A DNA stretch of 20,319 nt from Hondaea fermentalgiana. Its lineage: Eukaryota; Sar; Bigyra; Thraustochytrida; Thraustochytriidae. Shown in pieces: positions 1 to 7,694 of this stretch. A program made the position numbers and the translations under genes. The stretch lies in contig NPFB01000046.1 in assembly GCA_014084085.1 (NCBI GenBank), positions 144,291-164,609 on the forward strand, written 5' to 3'. The notes beneath the pieces are model-generated. The model ran no database searches. It saw only the letters and a list, made by a program, of their open reading frames with translations, and had not been told where the DNA came from. The stretch's first letter is position 1; each line of letters starts with the position of its first letter.

Positions 1-697
1 GCTCCCGCCCGGGCCGCGCGCGCCGCGCCGCTCCCTCGGCCGCGTCTGCGCTCTGCTCTGCTGCTCTGCTGCTCTGCTCTGCTGCTCTGCTCTGCTCTGC
101 GCTGCTCTGCGCTCTCGTCCTGCCGGGTCTGTCTGTCTGCTTGCCTGCATCTCTCTGCCTGCATCTCTCTCTGCCTGCACGTCAGTCAGCCAGGCCCGCC
201 GCGCAGCCACGAAACGGGGCGCGCGGAAAAGGGTTGTCCACGCCCAGCGCGCTAGCGGCGGCCTAGGGCTTGCTTGCTCTGTGTTCTTCCTCTCGCGCCG
301 CGGCGCGCCGGCGCACACACTGCGCTCGAGGGGGAGGAGTCCAGCCGGAGCGGGAGCGGGGTGCGGAGAGAGGCTGCTGGGGCTCGGCGGGGAGCTGGGA
401 ATGGACTCGCGTGCATTGGTTGGCGTGGAGCACAATGTACACGTTTGGACCGCGAGTGGACCATGGCCAGGGCACGCACACACCCACCTGCAGCAGCAGC
501 AGGATCTGCAGCTGGTGACTGCCCGCAGAGATGATGGTGCTTTCGATAGAGAATAGAGGAGAATAGATTGACTCTCGCAACCAAGAAAGGAACGAAAGAT
601 CCAACGCGCGCAAGGGTTCAAAGACTAATTCTTCATTGGGCACGGGGTTATTTATGGAAGTTGAGTCTGAAATGGTGCAAGACAGGTCGCATGCGAT
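1..697. other. Gene-free repeat-rich left flank and PSMA1 3' region
   Basis: I find no convincing gene here. The short open frames lack domains and overlap one another on both strands, as expected in GC-rich DNA. Bases about 50-120 are a degenerate CTCTG/CTG microsatellite, followed to about 180 by pyrimidine-rich CTGC/TCTCTC repeats; such tracts look like a promoter or leader of a gene to the left, but that is only a guess. The right end of the stretch is the 3' untranslated region of the minus-strand PSMA1 gene: about 45 nt beyond its stop the minus strand reads ATAAATAA (648-655), a possible polyadenylation signal. Confidence 0.5.
53..116. repeat. CTCTG/CTG degenerate microsatellite
   Basis: Alternating CTCTG and CTG units run without much other sequence, beginning in the CTCTGCTCTG stretch near base 51 and decaying into GCGCTCTG variants by base 116. 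The repeat is visible directly. It lies outside any gene I can recognise. Confidence 0.8.
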
Positions 698-1877
698 TTA
701 GCGGCCCATTTGGTCGAGGAACGGCTTGAGGTCGTCGCCCTCGAGAATCTGAAATGGCTGGCCCTTGCCAAGAACAGAGACGCTTGCGTTCTCCATGGAC
801 ACATCCTTGTCGTTCGCTGGGCCTTCGAGGGCCTTGAGGGCGTGAATGACGAGCGTCTCGAGGTCGGCTAAGCGTACGCGATCAATACACAAACATTTGT
901 GAAACGAAAGGGCCGAAACGAGAGAGAAGAAAGAAAAACAAAAGAGAATAAAACAAGTCAGTCTGAGTTCCAACACACGAAAACGGGACTGCGGCTCGCT
1001 GAGAGAAAGCAAAGTCGAAGTCGAAGTCGAAGGCAAAGCGAAAGCGAAAACCAACGCCACAGCCGCACGAGCGCGAGCTATCGCTGTCAAGATCGCAAAA
1101 ATTAAACGTACCGCTCTCAATGCTTGCAAGATGCTTCTCCATGTAGGTCTTGGCAGACTGTGCGCGGGAACCGATGGCCATGGCCTTGTACTCGTACAGG
1201 TTTCCGCTCGGGCAAGTTTGGTACAAATGAGGGCCGTCCCGATCAAATCCGCCAACGAGGAGACCGACACCATAGGGCCGCTTCCACGATGCCTGTGTCC
1301 GTGCCTGGTGCTTGTCCGCGAGGTCAGACACAAGACGACCGGTAATGATGGGGCTGTTGAACTGGAAGCGATGGTTGAGGCACTCGGTACGCATGTAGGT
1401 AGCCAGAGAGCGGGCGTCAGCCGTGAGGCCAGCCACGCCGATGCCAATGTGATCATCAACCTTGAAGAGCTTCTTCTGATGCGAAGCAAGTTCCTCCTTG
1501 GTCCTGCAAAATAGTAAAAGTAAGTATATGCACGAGCGAAAAGACAGACACATACACACAAAAACAAGAGAAAGGAGGATATCGTGCGCGATGGCAAGTT
1601 GATGTCGAGCGCGTGAATTCGTCCGTCAGTCATCAACCCGATCTGGAATCCTCGCCGTGATGGTGCACCCGCGGTCAACGTTTTTCGGCCCAACGTTGCA
1701 ACGTTGGGCTGCTCGGTTAACTTACTTCTTCAAAGCAGCAAGAACAACAAACTCCTCGCTACGCAAGCCCAAGCAGCAGGTTCCCTGCTTCACAGACTCC
1801 ATTGCGTACTCGACCTGGTGCAGCTTGCCTTGCGGGCTCCAGGTGGAGACGTCGGTGTCATACTGGTTGCGGTTCAT
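698..1877 (-). CDS. PSMA1: 20S proteasome subunit alpha type-1 (alpha6), three exons
   Basis: This gene encodes a subunit of the alpha ring of the 20S proteasome core, which gates substrate entry and docks the 19S regulator. Coding exons on the minus strand are 1877-1726, 1503-1112 and 867-698, joining to 714 nt and 237 residues. Exon 1 carries the alpha-subunit signature ([20 protein letters not shown], residues 6-25). Exon 2 carries [24 protein letters not shown], the [14 protein letters not shown] block ([14 protein letters not shown]) and the [22 protein letters not shown] block, which mark alpha1 rather than another alpha type. Exon 3 ends in [26 protein letters not shown]. Both introns are GT-AG (donors GTAAGT and GTACGT; acceptors TTTGCAG and GCTTAG), and the reading frame is kept across both. 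The human protein is 263 residues; this one is shorter, mainly in its C-terminal tail, which is variable in the family. It is head to head with DNAI7. Confidence 0.95.
868..1111 (-). other. PSMA1 intron 2
   Basis: This is a 244-nt GT-AG intron with donor GTACGT and a TAG acceptor preceded by a pyrimidine-rich stretch. It interrupts an alanine codon (G/CC), and joining the exons restores the [12 protein letters not shown] sequence expected of the family. It contains an AAGTCG hexamer repeat (1012-1032) followed by AAAGCG units, seen on the plus strand. Confidence 0.9.
1012..1047. repeat. AAGTCG and AAAGCG short tandem repeats in PSMA1 intron 2
   Basis: Three and a half AAGTCG units (1012-1032) are followed by two AAAGCG units and a decayed third. 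The repeat lies wholly inside the intron, so its length does not affect the protein. Confidence 0.8.
1504..1725 (-). other. PSMA1 intron 1 with a perfect palindrome
   Basis: This 222-nt intron has donor GTAAGT and acceptor TTTTGCAG, and it interrupts a lysine codon (AA/G). A TACTTAC or TTTACTAT element shortly before the acceptor could serve as the branch site. A perfect 22-bp palindrome lies at 1688-1709, 15 nt inside the donor. Reading through the donor hits a TAA at once, so retention of this intron would truncate the protein at about 51 residues. Confidence 0.9.
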
Positions 1878-2141
1878 CGTGCCCGGTCCCGGCTCGCTTC
1901 TCCTGCCGCGCTACTTTCCCGCGAAAGAAGACGACGGACGCCGGCTTCTTATCGATACGCGCGCGAATACGGTGGTCCGCTGGCCGCCACGCAGACAGAC
2001 TTTTGCAGTCCTTCCTCGCGCGCGCGCGAACGAAGCAAGACCTTTCCTCTGCTTCTGATCCGAGTTTGCGCCCGAGAGAAGGCGAATGAAGATCGCCGCA
2101 TCTCTGGATCTATTGGACTCTCTGTAACCTATGCTTTTGTA

Positions 2142-2187
2142 AACCTAACCGAACCTAACCGCAGGGTGCCGTTGAGCGCCGTTGAGC
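2142..2187. repeat. Two adjacent pairs of 10-nt direct repeats
   Basis: AACCTAACCG occurs twice in tandem at 2142-2161, and GCCGTTGAGC occurs twice in tandem at 2168-2187. Both pairs are exact. They sit about 270-310 nt upstream of the PSMA1 start and within the shared upstream region, so they could be paired factor-binding sites, but no known factor is recognised. Confidence 0.6.
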
Positions 2188-2208
2188 AAAGGGAGGAAGG
2201 ACGGGATT

Positions 2209-2243
2209 AAGGAAAGGAAAGAAAAAGAAAAGGAAAGGAAAAG
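2209..2243. repeat. Purine-only tract in the divergent promoter
   Basis: Thirty-five consecutive A/G bases on the plus strand, built from GGAAA-like units. Such homopurine runs can exclude nucleosomes or form triplex DNA; whether this one acts is not known. Confidence 0.6.
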
Positions 2244-2628
2244 TGAAGGACTCTTGTTGCACAAGTTCACTCACAGTAGTTAGTGAAAGAGGAAAATTAG
2301 CAAAGCATAAGAAGGAGGAGGACAAGGAGTAGGGAAAAGAACGCATCGCACGAGGACTTCATCATCATTCATTCACAAAAGTGCTCGGCACTCGTGTTCT
2401 TGCGTCGAGGGCGCGCGAGGGACGGACGAGCGAGCAAACCCTCTTGCTTCGTCACGCTTTGCGGTGCTGATTCTCCGCACCCACTCTGCTGTCCTGAGTG
2501 GCTCGGGCGAGACAGGGAGCGAGGAACTCTTTGGTCAGAAAGAGCAGCGAACCTCGTGCGAGGCCGTCGGAAAGTCTCTCGTTTGCGACAACACCTTCTC
2601 ACGTGGACACGCGGCTCTGTCAGAGCAG

Positions 2629-2733
2629 AGCTTGATCACAAACAAGCAAATCTTGGTCACAAGCAAACAAAGCTTGATCAAAAACAAGCTTTGCTTGATC
2701 ACAAGCAAGCAAAGCTTGATCGAAAGCGAGCTT
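2629..2733 (+). repeat. Five 21-nt tandem repeats with nested hairpins in the DNAI7 leader
   Basis: Five contiguous units of exactly 21 nt (2629-2649, 2650-2670, 2671-2691, 2692-2712, 2713-2733) share the core CTTGATCACAAGCAAGCAA with a few substitutions each. Units 3-5 contain inverted copies: 2668-2676 (CAAAGCTTG) pairs perfectly with 2685-2693, and 2685-2697 (CAAGCTTTGCTTG) pairs perfectly with 2706-2718, each around an 8-nt loop. The array ends 35 nt before the ATG and probably lies in the transcribed 5' leader. Confidence 0.85.
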
Positions 2734-2767
2734 GTGCGGTTGAGCTTTGGCTCGCTAACTTGCTACA

Positions 2768-5459
2768 ATGGTACGTTGTATCGTTTCGCGCGAGGGGAAG
2801 ATGGGAGCGTTCTCGATCATGTTTCTTGAACGATAACTCACGTTGTAGAAAATATTGTCATGCACGAGCGCAGGGAAAGAAGAAAGGCGGCAAGAAGAAG
2901 ACCAAGGAGGAGCTCGAGGCTGAGCGACTCATTGCAGAAGAAGAAGAACGCGTTCGTCTCGAGGAAGAGGCAAAGCGCCTCGCCGAAGAAGAGGCGCTTC
3001 GTCTCGAACGAGAAGAACAGGAGCGTCTTGAGCGCGAACGACTACGCCGCGAGGAGCTCGAGCGTCTGAATGAGGAAGCCTCGACTACGAAACCGCTCGT
3101 GGAACGGCGAGCGCGATACCGCAAGTCTCATATCCTTGCGGAGTCCAAGGCCAAGGACTGGAGAGCCTTCCTCGCCTGTAGTCCTCTTCCTCAGCAGGAC
3201 TCCGACGCAGACATCAACACCTACCTCAAGGCCATGGTCCTGGAAGAAAACTCAGACATGGAAAGTATTTTGGCACAGTGCGAGGTCCTGCACAACGTGT
3301 CACAGATTCTCGGCGCCTCGCTCACCAAGCACTTGGGAAAAGGTGAGTTTGAACTTACTGCAGCTACCCGTGATAACGCGCGCAAGGTCCTAGCGACCGA
3401 AGTTTCACGCATTGACCGCGGAACCGCGAATCTTTTGGTGCGCGCCGACGAATTTGTGTCTCCCAAGCAAGAGGTTCTTCTTGGTCATTACAGCAAGAAT
3501 TTCGGCGTTGGCATCTGGATCAACATGGCGTCCAAAGGGTTTCGCATGCGCATCATCGACTTCCCCGGGCTCTCCATCATCGCCGAAATTCCTAAAACGC
3601 TTGCGCTTCAGAGTGTCGCGGTGCGCGTCGTGCACCTTCTGGACGACGTTCTCTCGCGTCCGAACAGCAAGGATGACCTTGAATTCGAGACAGCAAAGGG
3701 AGGTTTGGTGTTTTTCGAGACGCTCAAGCTGCCGCCTTCGACAAAGTCAACAAAGGGCTGGACCATGCGTCCCATCAACCCTGCAGTGGAAAATCGTGTG
3801 CTTCGCGTCTCCTTCAATGCAAGTGAGGGTGGCGCGCCGGGAGCAGTCCCTTCATCGCCGGACCCGAGTGGTGGCAATGGTCCCATCGCGGTCGCTCTCA
3901 AGGTCAAGATTGCGAAAACGGTGCTTATCCGCAACACGAACGGCGAACATCAGCCACTCATTGTCGAAGAGGCCGAGCAGGATCTTGAAGAGGAAGGAGA
4001 CGGCGAGAATCGTATGCCCGATGCTCTTGCCGTTGCGCAACAGCAGGCGCAAAATGCCTACGCGGAAGGTGTTAGCGTCCGCGTGGGCGCCTGGGACAAC
4101 ACGCTCGGGACATGGTCCGAGGACGGCGTTTCTGACGTTAGCTTTGACCCACAGTCGCGGGTCCTGAGTTTTACGAGCATTCGAAATACCGCGCACGCCA
4201 TCATCCAACGTCGCGATGTGGACCACCCCTTTCGATTCTGGTCGCTACAACCTCTCTTTCATGATGCAGCAAATATTTCGAACAATGCTGCCTCAGGTAC
4301 GCAAGACGAAGATGCGGAAGATGATGAGGCTGACCCATTTGAGCCCACTAGTGCGGAGGGCGACCCTACAAACCCTTCTGCGCCCAAGGTGGTGGGCGCC
4401 ATGCTCACGTTGCGGTGCCCATCGTGGGTCGTCAAGATCGAAATCTATGGCTCTTCGAGGTGCAGGCTGGTCGAGCCGCGGGAGCAAGAGCTTGCGCATT
4501 TAATTGGTGTCGAAAAGACCCCTGCCGACCTTTTCTCCGAGCTCGCGGCTTGTGGCATTGACTTGCGCTCACCTCTCGAATCCAGCGCTGTACCGGCTGG
4601 AACGTGCGTTCTGGGCAACGACATCAAGCTCAAGGTGGACAGACTTGAGCGCCACGTCTACGAGGAGATGAGCGCTGCTGTCTCGAGCTCCTTTGCGATT
4701 AGCACGAGTCGCTGGAACCAAAAGATTGATCATGAAAAGTGCTGCGTCACCTTGCAAGAGGCGTACGAGTCTGCGGACTCCGGCCTCGATCTCGATGCCA
4801 TGCTCCGGCAGGAACTCGGCGAGGATGCCCCTGTGGCCGGCGAAACGTCGGATGGCGGCCCGCCTGCAGATGGTGCCGAGGCCGTTGCGGGGTCTGGAGA
4901 GGATCAACCGGATGGTGGGCAAGCTGAGGTATCTGAAGGCGCTGTCGATGAAGAGAAGAAAGAGGCCGAAAACGTCGAAGAGAAAAAGGACCCCGAGCCC
5001 GAGAAACCTGCAGAAGCACCGGCCGGGAAAAAGGGGAAAAAGGGGAAAAAGGACAAGAAGAAGGACAAGGAAGAACAGGCTCGACTCGAAGCCGAAGCTG
5101 CCGCTGCGGCCGCCGAGGCTGCTGCACGCGAAGCAGAAGAGGCCGCCGCAGCTCTTATTGAGCCTGATCCCATTCCTTCTGAGCCTCGCGTTGTTCTCTT
5201 TCAGACCGATGCCGAGGTTCAGGACACGGGCATCAAGTGCTCATTTCTCAAAATGCGAGAGGATGACGAGGAACTGGACACCGTCACAATCTCCAAGGAC
5301 CAGACGACGCACGTTTATCTCGAAAACGCGCTTCTCGCAGCCGGCATATACTGTCAGGACCGCATCCACAATATGCAAGACAATCCGGCCACCACGGGTC
5401 TTCGTGAAGCCCTTCAAGAGGTCCTACACACTTTGCGTCCCCTTTCCTTTACGCTGTGA
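2768..5459 (+). CDS. DNAI7: Axonemal dynein intermediate chain 7 (CASC1/IC97 family)
   Basis: The product belongs to the CASC1/DNAI7 family, which includes Chlamydomonas IC97 of inner-arm dynein; it works in axonemal motility. The coding sequence joins 2768-2770 (ATG only) to 2874-5459 across a 103-nt intron, giving 862 residues that begin MGKKKGGKKKTKEELEAERL, like the lysine-rich start of animal CASC1. Residues about 1-75 are a charged coiled coil. The CASC1 N-terminal region follows (SKAKDWRAFLAC near 96), then a central block with WDNTLGTWSEDGVSDVSFD (about 404-425) and FRFWSLQP, matching the family pattern of a WRTDGISNVSY-like segment followed by a SWELRPL-like one. SSFAISTSRWN (about 607-617) matches the C-terminal domain. 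A K/E/A-rich coiled-coil stretch (about 687-764) splits that domain from the final 95 residues. The start is the first ATG after about 2340 and only splicing joins it to the domain frame. It implies a flagellate stage. Confidence 0.9.
2771..2873 (+). other. DNAI7 intron directly after the start codon
   Basis: The donor GTACGT follows ATG immediately and the acceptor is GCGCAG. A GATAACTCAC element at about 2831-2840 could be the branch site. The other nearby AG (ending 2848) would put the downstream exon out of frame, whereas 2873 gives MGKKKGGKKK. Without this splice the long downstream frame has no ATG until about residue 71 of the predicted protein. Confidence 0.8.
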
Positions 5460-5837
5460 CGACTGAGGCTACAATAACCGATATCGACTTTTTCTAAATG
5501 AGGATTTGCGAACTCGGAGAAGAAATCACTTTCGCTCTCCGCTTGTTAATCCGTGTTGCTCGATCCTCTTTTTGGACCACATTCCTCTACTTGGCAATTT
5601 GACGTGCGTGGCATTTAAGCTCTCTTGCGACATTCCTGTCCCAGACAAAACCAATGCGCCAAGTTCCAAGTTCGATGAGCCTTGCCGTGACCGAGGTGAA
5701 CGGACTCTGCAAGGCTGATAGGCCCTAAAAAAAAAAACTTTTTTTGCCATCCCGTCCAACTTGAGCAACGAACGAGACTCGCGAGCAAAGCAAGTTGCGG
5801 CGGACCTGGGGCGATCGCGGCGGGCGCCACTGCTGCG
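5460..5837. other. Spacer between DNAI7 and the CID gene, with A-tract/T-tract
   Basis: This 378-nt gap between two genes on the same strand holds the DNAI7 3' end and the CID promoter. ACAATAACC shortly after the stop is a weak polyadenylation candidate. At 5727-5745 eleven A are followed by C and seven T, a rigid tract of the kind that keeps nucleosomes off promoters, about 95 nt before the CID start codon. I see no gene in it. Confidence 0.5.
5727..5745. promoter_or_regulatory. Poly(A)-C-poly(T) tract upstream of the CID gene
   Basis: Eleven A, one C and seven T in a row, giving a 15-nt inverted repeat about its centre. Its position about 95 nt before the start codon suggests a nucleosome-free promoter element; this role is inferred, not shown. 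Confidence 0.4.
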
Positions 5838-5992
5838 ATGGAGGACCTCCGCGAGCTGCTGCGGTCTCTAGACGGGACGCAGGAGGATATCGAACGCATC
5901 GCCGGCAAAGCCATTGCGCTGGATAAGGATGGCGGCGATGTCGACGGCTTCGTCAAGGTAGGTCAGGTCGCTCGGCTTGGTGGTGGTGGTGG

Positions 5993-6059
<67 letters not shown>

Positions 6060-7468
6060 ACTGGGGGTGCTGGGGGGGGTGCTGGGGGGGGCCGACGCAT
6101 GCGCTCCGAGCCGCGGAAGCGCGCAGACGAGGAAAGACAGCAGAGTCAAGAAGTCTAACGAACGAGAAAATCTAAATCTAATGATGCTCTCACTCCTCTT
6201 CTTGCGGTGAAACAAAACACGTATTCTATGATGCGTAGATCTGGCTCAAGATGGTCAGGGAAAACGGCAGCGACGCCCTCGTGTACATGTACGTGGCCAA
6301 CGATATCGTGCAAAAATGTCGCGGGTCAAAACTTTGGGCAGCATTTAAGAGTGCGCTGCCGTCAGCGATCGAGGAGATCAAGGAAGACGCAAGTAATCGT
6401 CCCAAGTTTATTCGTATCCTTAACATTTGGGCACAGCGCAAGATATTTGACAGCGGCACGATTATGGCGCTCAAAAAGCGGTTGAGTCAGGCGAGCCTCA
6501 ACACGGAATTTGGAGAGCTTCCAGAATTCAGGACCCGGGGCAGCAGTGGGGCGGGCGATCACTACGATTCCAACGATGAGGATGAAGACGATTATCAAAA
6601 GGACAGCGACCGCGAGAATGAAGACGACGACGACGGCGAAAACAAGGGGGCATCTGGGGATGGCACCAGTCAGCGCGAATCGTCAATTTCTGCCATACAA
6701 CGCGTCCCTGTTTCTCGCTTGATGAGCGCCTTTCGACGTGCAAATGAAGTGGCCAAGGAGACGTCAACGTCTGTGCTGGATCTCGCTGAAAGTAGTGTCA
6801 AAGCTTTGCGCGAGCGTGCAGGAGATGGCTCGCCCGAGACAGAGACGAAACGCTTGCAAGCGGCGCTCGAAGCACTCCCCGACAGCGTCCTTTTTGATAT
6901 TCAGGATACCACCATGACCGCCTTGCAAAAGCTTGTGGCGTCCAGAGACTCTGTTCGACGCGCGGGACTTCTCGCGAGCGCACTCGTCATGAACGTAGAG
7001 GCTCAGATGGAATCAGTGGGAAAGTCCATGAACGATGCAGAAGGTCAACTGGACACGATCAAAGCCGTGGAGGATCGAGTGCGTCATTTGGAAGACGAAC
7101 AAAAGAAAAAAGGCACTGCCGGCAAGGTGGAGGCCACTGTGGTCACACTTCGTCGAAACCTGAAGGCGTCGGCACGCAAAAAGCGCGCTCGAATGAATTC
7201 TGATGAGGCTGCATCGTCGGACGATGACGAGTCCGGGTCCGAGTATGAGGATGTCGATGACGAAGACGACAAGCACGCGAATGGCGGGCAGGATGATCCA
7301 TCTGGCGACGCCAAGATTAGCATGCTTGGCATCCGCAAACGCAAGCGTCGTAAGAAGAAAAAGACGGAAGCGACAACCGAAGAAAGAGTGCCCATGATCT
7401 GGAACAAACAGCTTAATATGTATGTGCCTATGCCTAGCAATCAAGAAGAGGAAGATTGGCGAAACTGA
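5838..7468 (+). CDS. CTD-interacting-domain (RPRD/Rtt103-like) protein
   Basis: The coding sequence joins 5838-5957 to 6239-7468, giving 449 residues. Residues 1 to about 130 form a CID (RPR) domain, which binds the phosphorylated C-terminal repeats of RNA polymerase II: exon 1 supplies the first helices (LRELLRSLDGTQEDIERIAGKAIALDK), and exon 2 continues with IWLKMVRENGSDALVYMYVANDIVQKCR and FIRILNIWAQRKIFD. An acidic stretch follows (about 150-178), then a long helical, coiled-coil-prone region (about 195-330) and a second acidic stretch. Near the C-terminus is RKRKRRKKKK, a likely nuclear localisation signal, before a MIWNKQLNMYVPMP tail I do not recognise. A CID followed by a coiled coil is the plan of RPRD1A/B and yeast Rtt103, which act in transcription termination and CTD dephosphorylation. 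SCAF or PCF11 kinship is less likely, since no RRM or zinc finger is seen. It converges on the ankyrin gene. Confidence 0.82.
5958..6238 (+). other. CID-gene intron carrying a triplet repeat
   Basis: This 281-nt intron has donor GTAGGT after a complete lysine codon and acceptor GCGTAG before ATCTGG. TCTAAC at about 6154-6159 is a good branch-site match. Splicing restores a continuous CID helix (GFVK/IWLKMV). The intron stays open in the frame of exon 1 as far as a stop at 6156-6158. Confidence 0.88.
5978..6092 (+). repeat. GGT/GCT triplet repeat followed by G-runs
   Basis: Several GGT units lead into GCT x3, GTT and then an uninterrupted GCT x18 (6006-6059); on the opposite strand this is an AGC/CAG repeat. 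The tract is followed at 6062-6092 by three G-runs of five or more separated by TGCT, enough for a G-quadruplex. It lies wholly within the intron. Confidence 0.9.
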
Positions 7469-7694
7469 GGTCGCCATGAATCAGCGTCGAAGTTCGCGCA
7501 TATAGAGTCTGTCTGCTCACACCGACTCCGTCACGCCGAGGAAGCAAATTATCTCGTACCGATTCCTCAATAAGGTGATTGACTGCTGATGCGCGAAACC
7601 ATCGAATTCTTTCAACCCTTTGGTTCTTGTGCGGAAGTTTCCATGTGTTGGTCAGTCACACAGTCGGCTCTTCAAGGTAATATGTGCATCAATG
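7469..7694. other. Tail-to-tail spacer between CID and ankyrin genes
   Basis: Only 226 nt separate two opposing stop codons. AATAAG at about 7569-7574 on the plus strand could be the CID polyadenylation signal. The transcripts of the two genes probably approach or overlap each other here. Confidence 0.45.

Larger units (their letters stand above)
1878..2767. promoter_or_regulatory. Divergent promoter/leader interval between PSMA1 and DNAI7
   Basis: About 890 nt separate the two start codons, which point away from each other, so both promoters must lie here. The interval holds two tandem copies of AACCTAACCG (2142-2161), two tandem copies of GCCGTTGAGC (2168-2187), a 35-nt purine-only run (2209-2243) and a 21-nt tandem repeat (2629-2733). 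There is no ATG on the plus strand from about 2340 to 2767, which fits a long DNAI7 5' leader. A long frame is open on the plus strand from 2394, but it starts with GTG and has no ATG, so I do not call it coding. No clear TATA box is seen. Confidence 0.6.

Noticed and set aside
1..697. Small proteins suggested by overlapping open frames on both strands
   Set aside because: They are Arg/Ala/Ser-rich, overlap one another and have no domain; this is expected by chance in GC-rich repeat DNA.
2142..2161. AACCTAACCG pair as an interstitial telomere repeat
   Set aside because: It resembles telomere repeats only loosely, lacks CCCTAA units and has just two copies, so it is better described as a short direct repeat.
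2394..2873. Upstream extension of the DNAI7 frame as coding sequence
   Set aside because: It begins with GTG, contains no ATG, consists partly of the 21-nt repeat, and has no family similarity; the spliced ATG model gives the expected N-terminus.
2858..3124. Arg/Ser-rich minus-strand frame resembling an SR protein
   Set aside because: It is the complement of the Glu/Arg-rich DNAI7 coiled coil and has no independent support.
5977..6210. Polyleucine frame across the triplet repeat
   Set aside because: It arises from another frame of the intronic GCT repeat and has no exon context.
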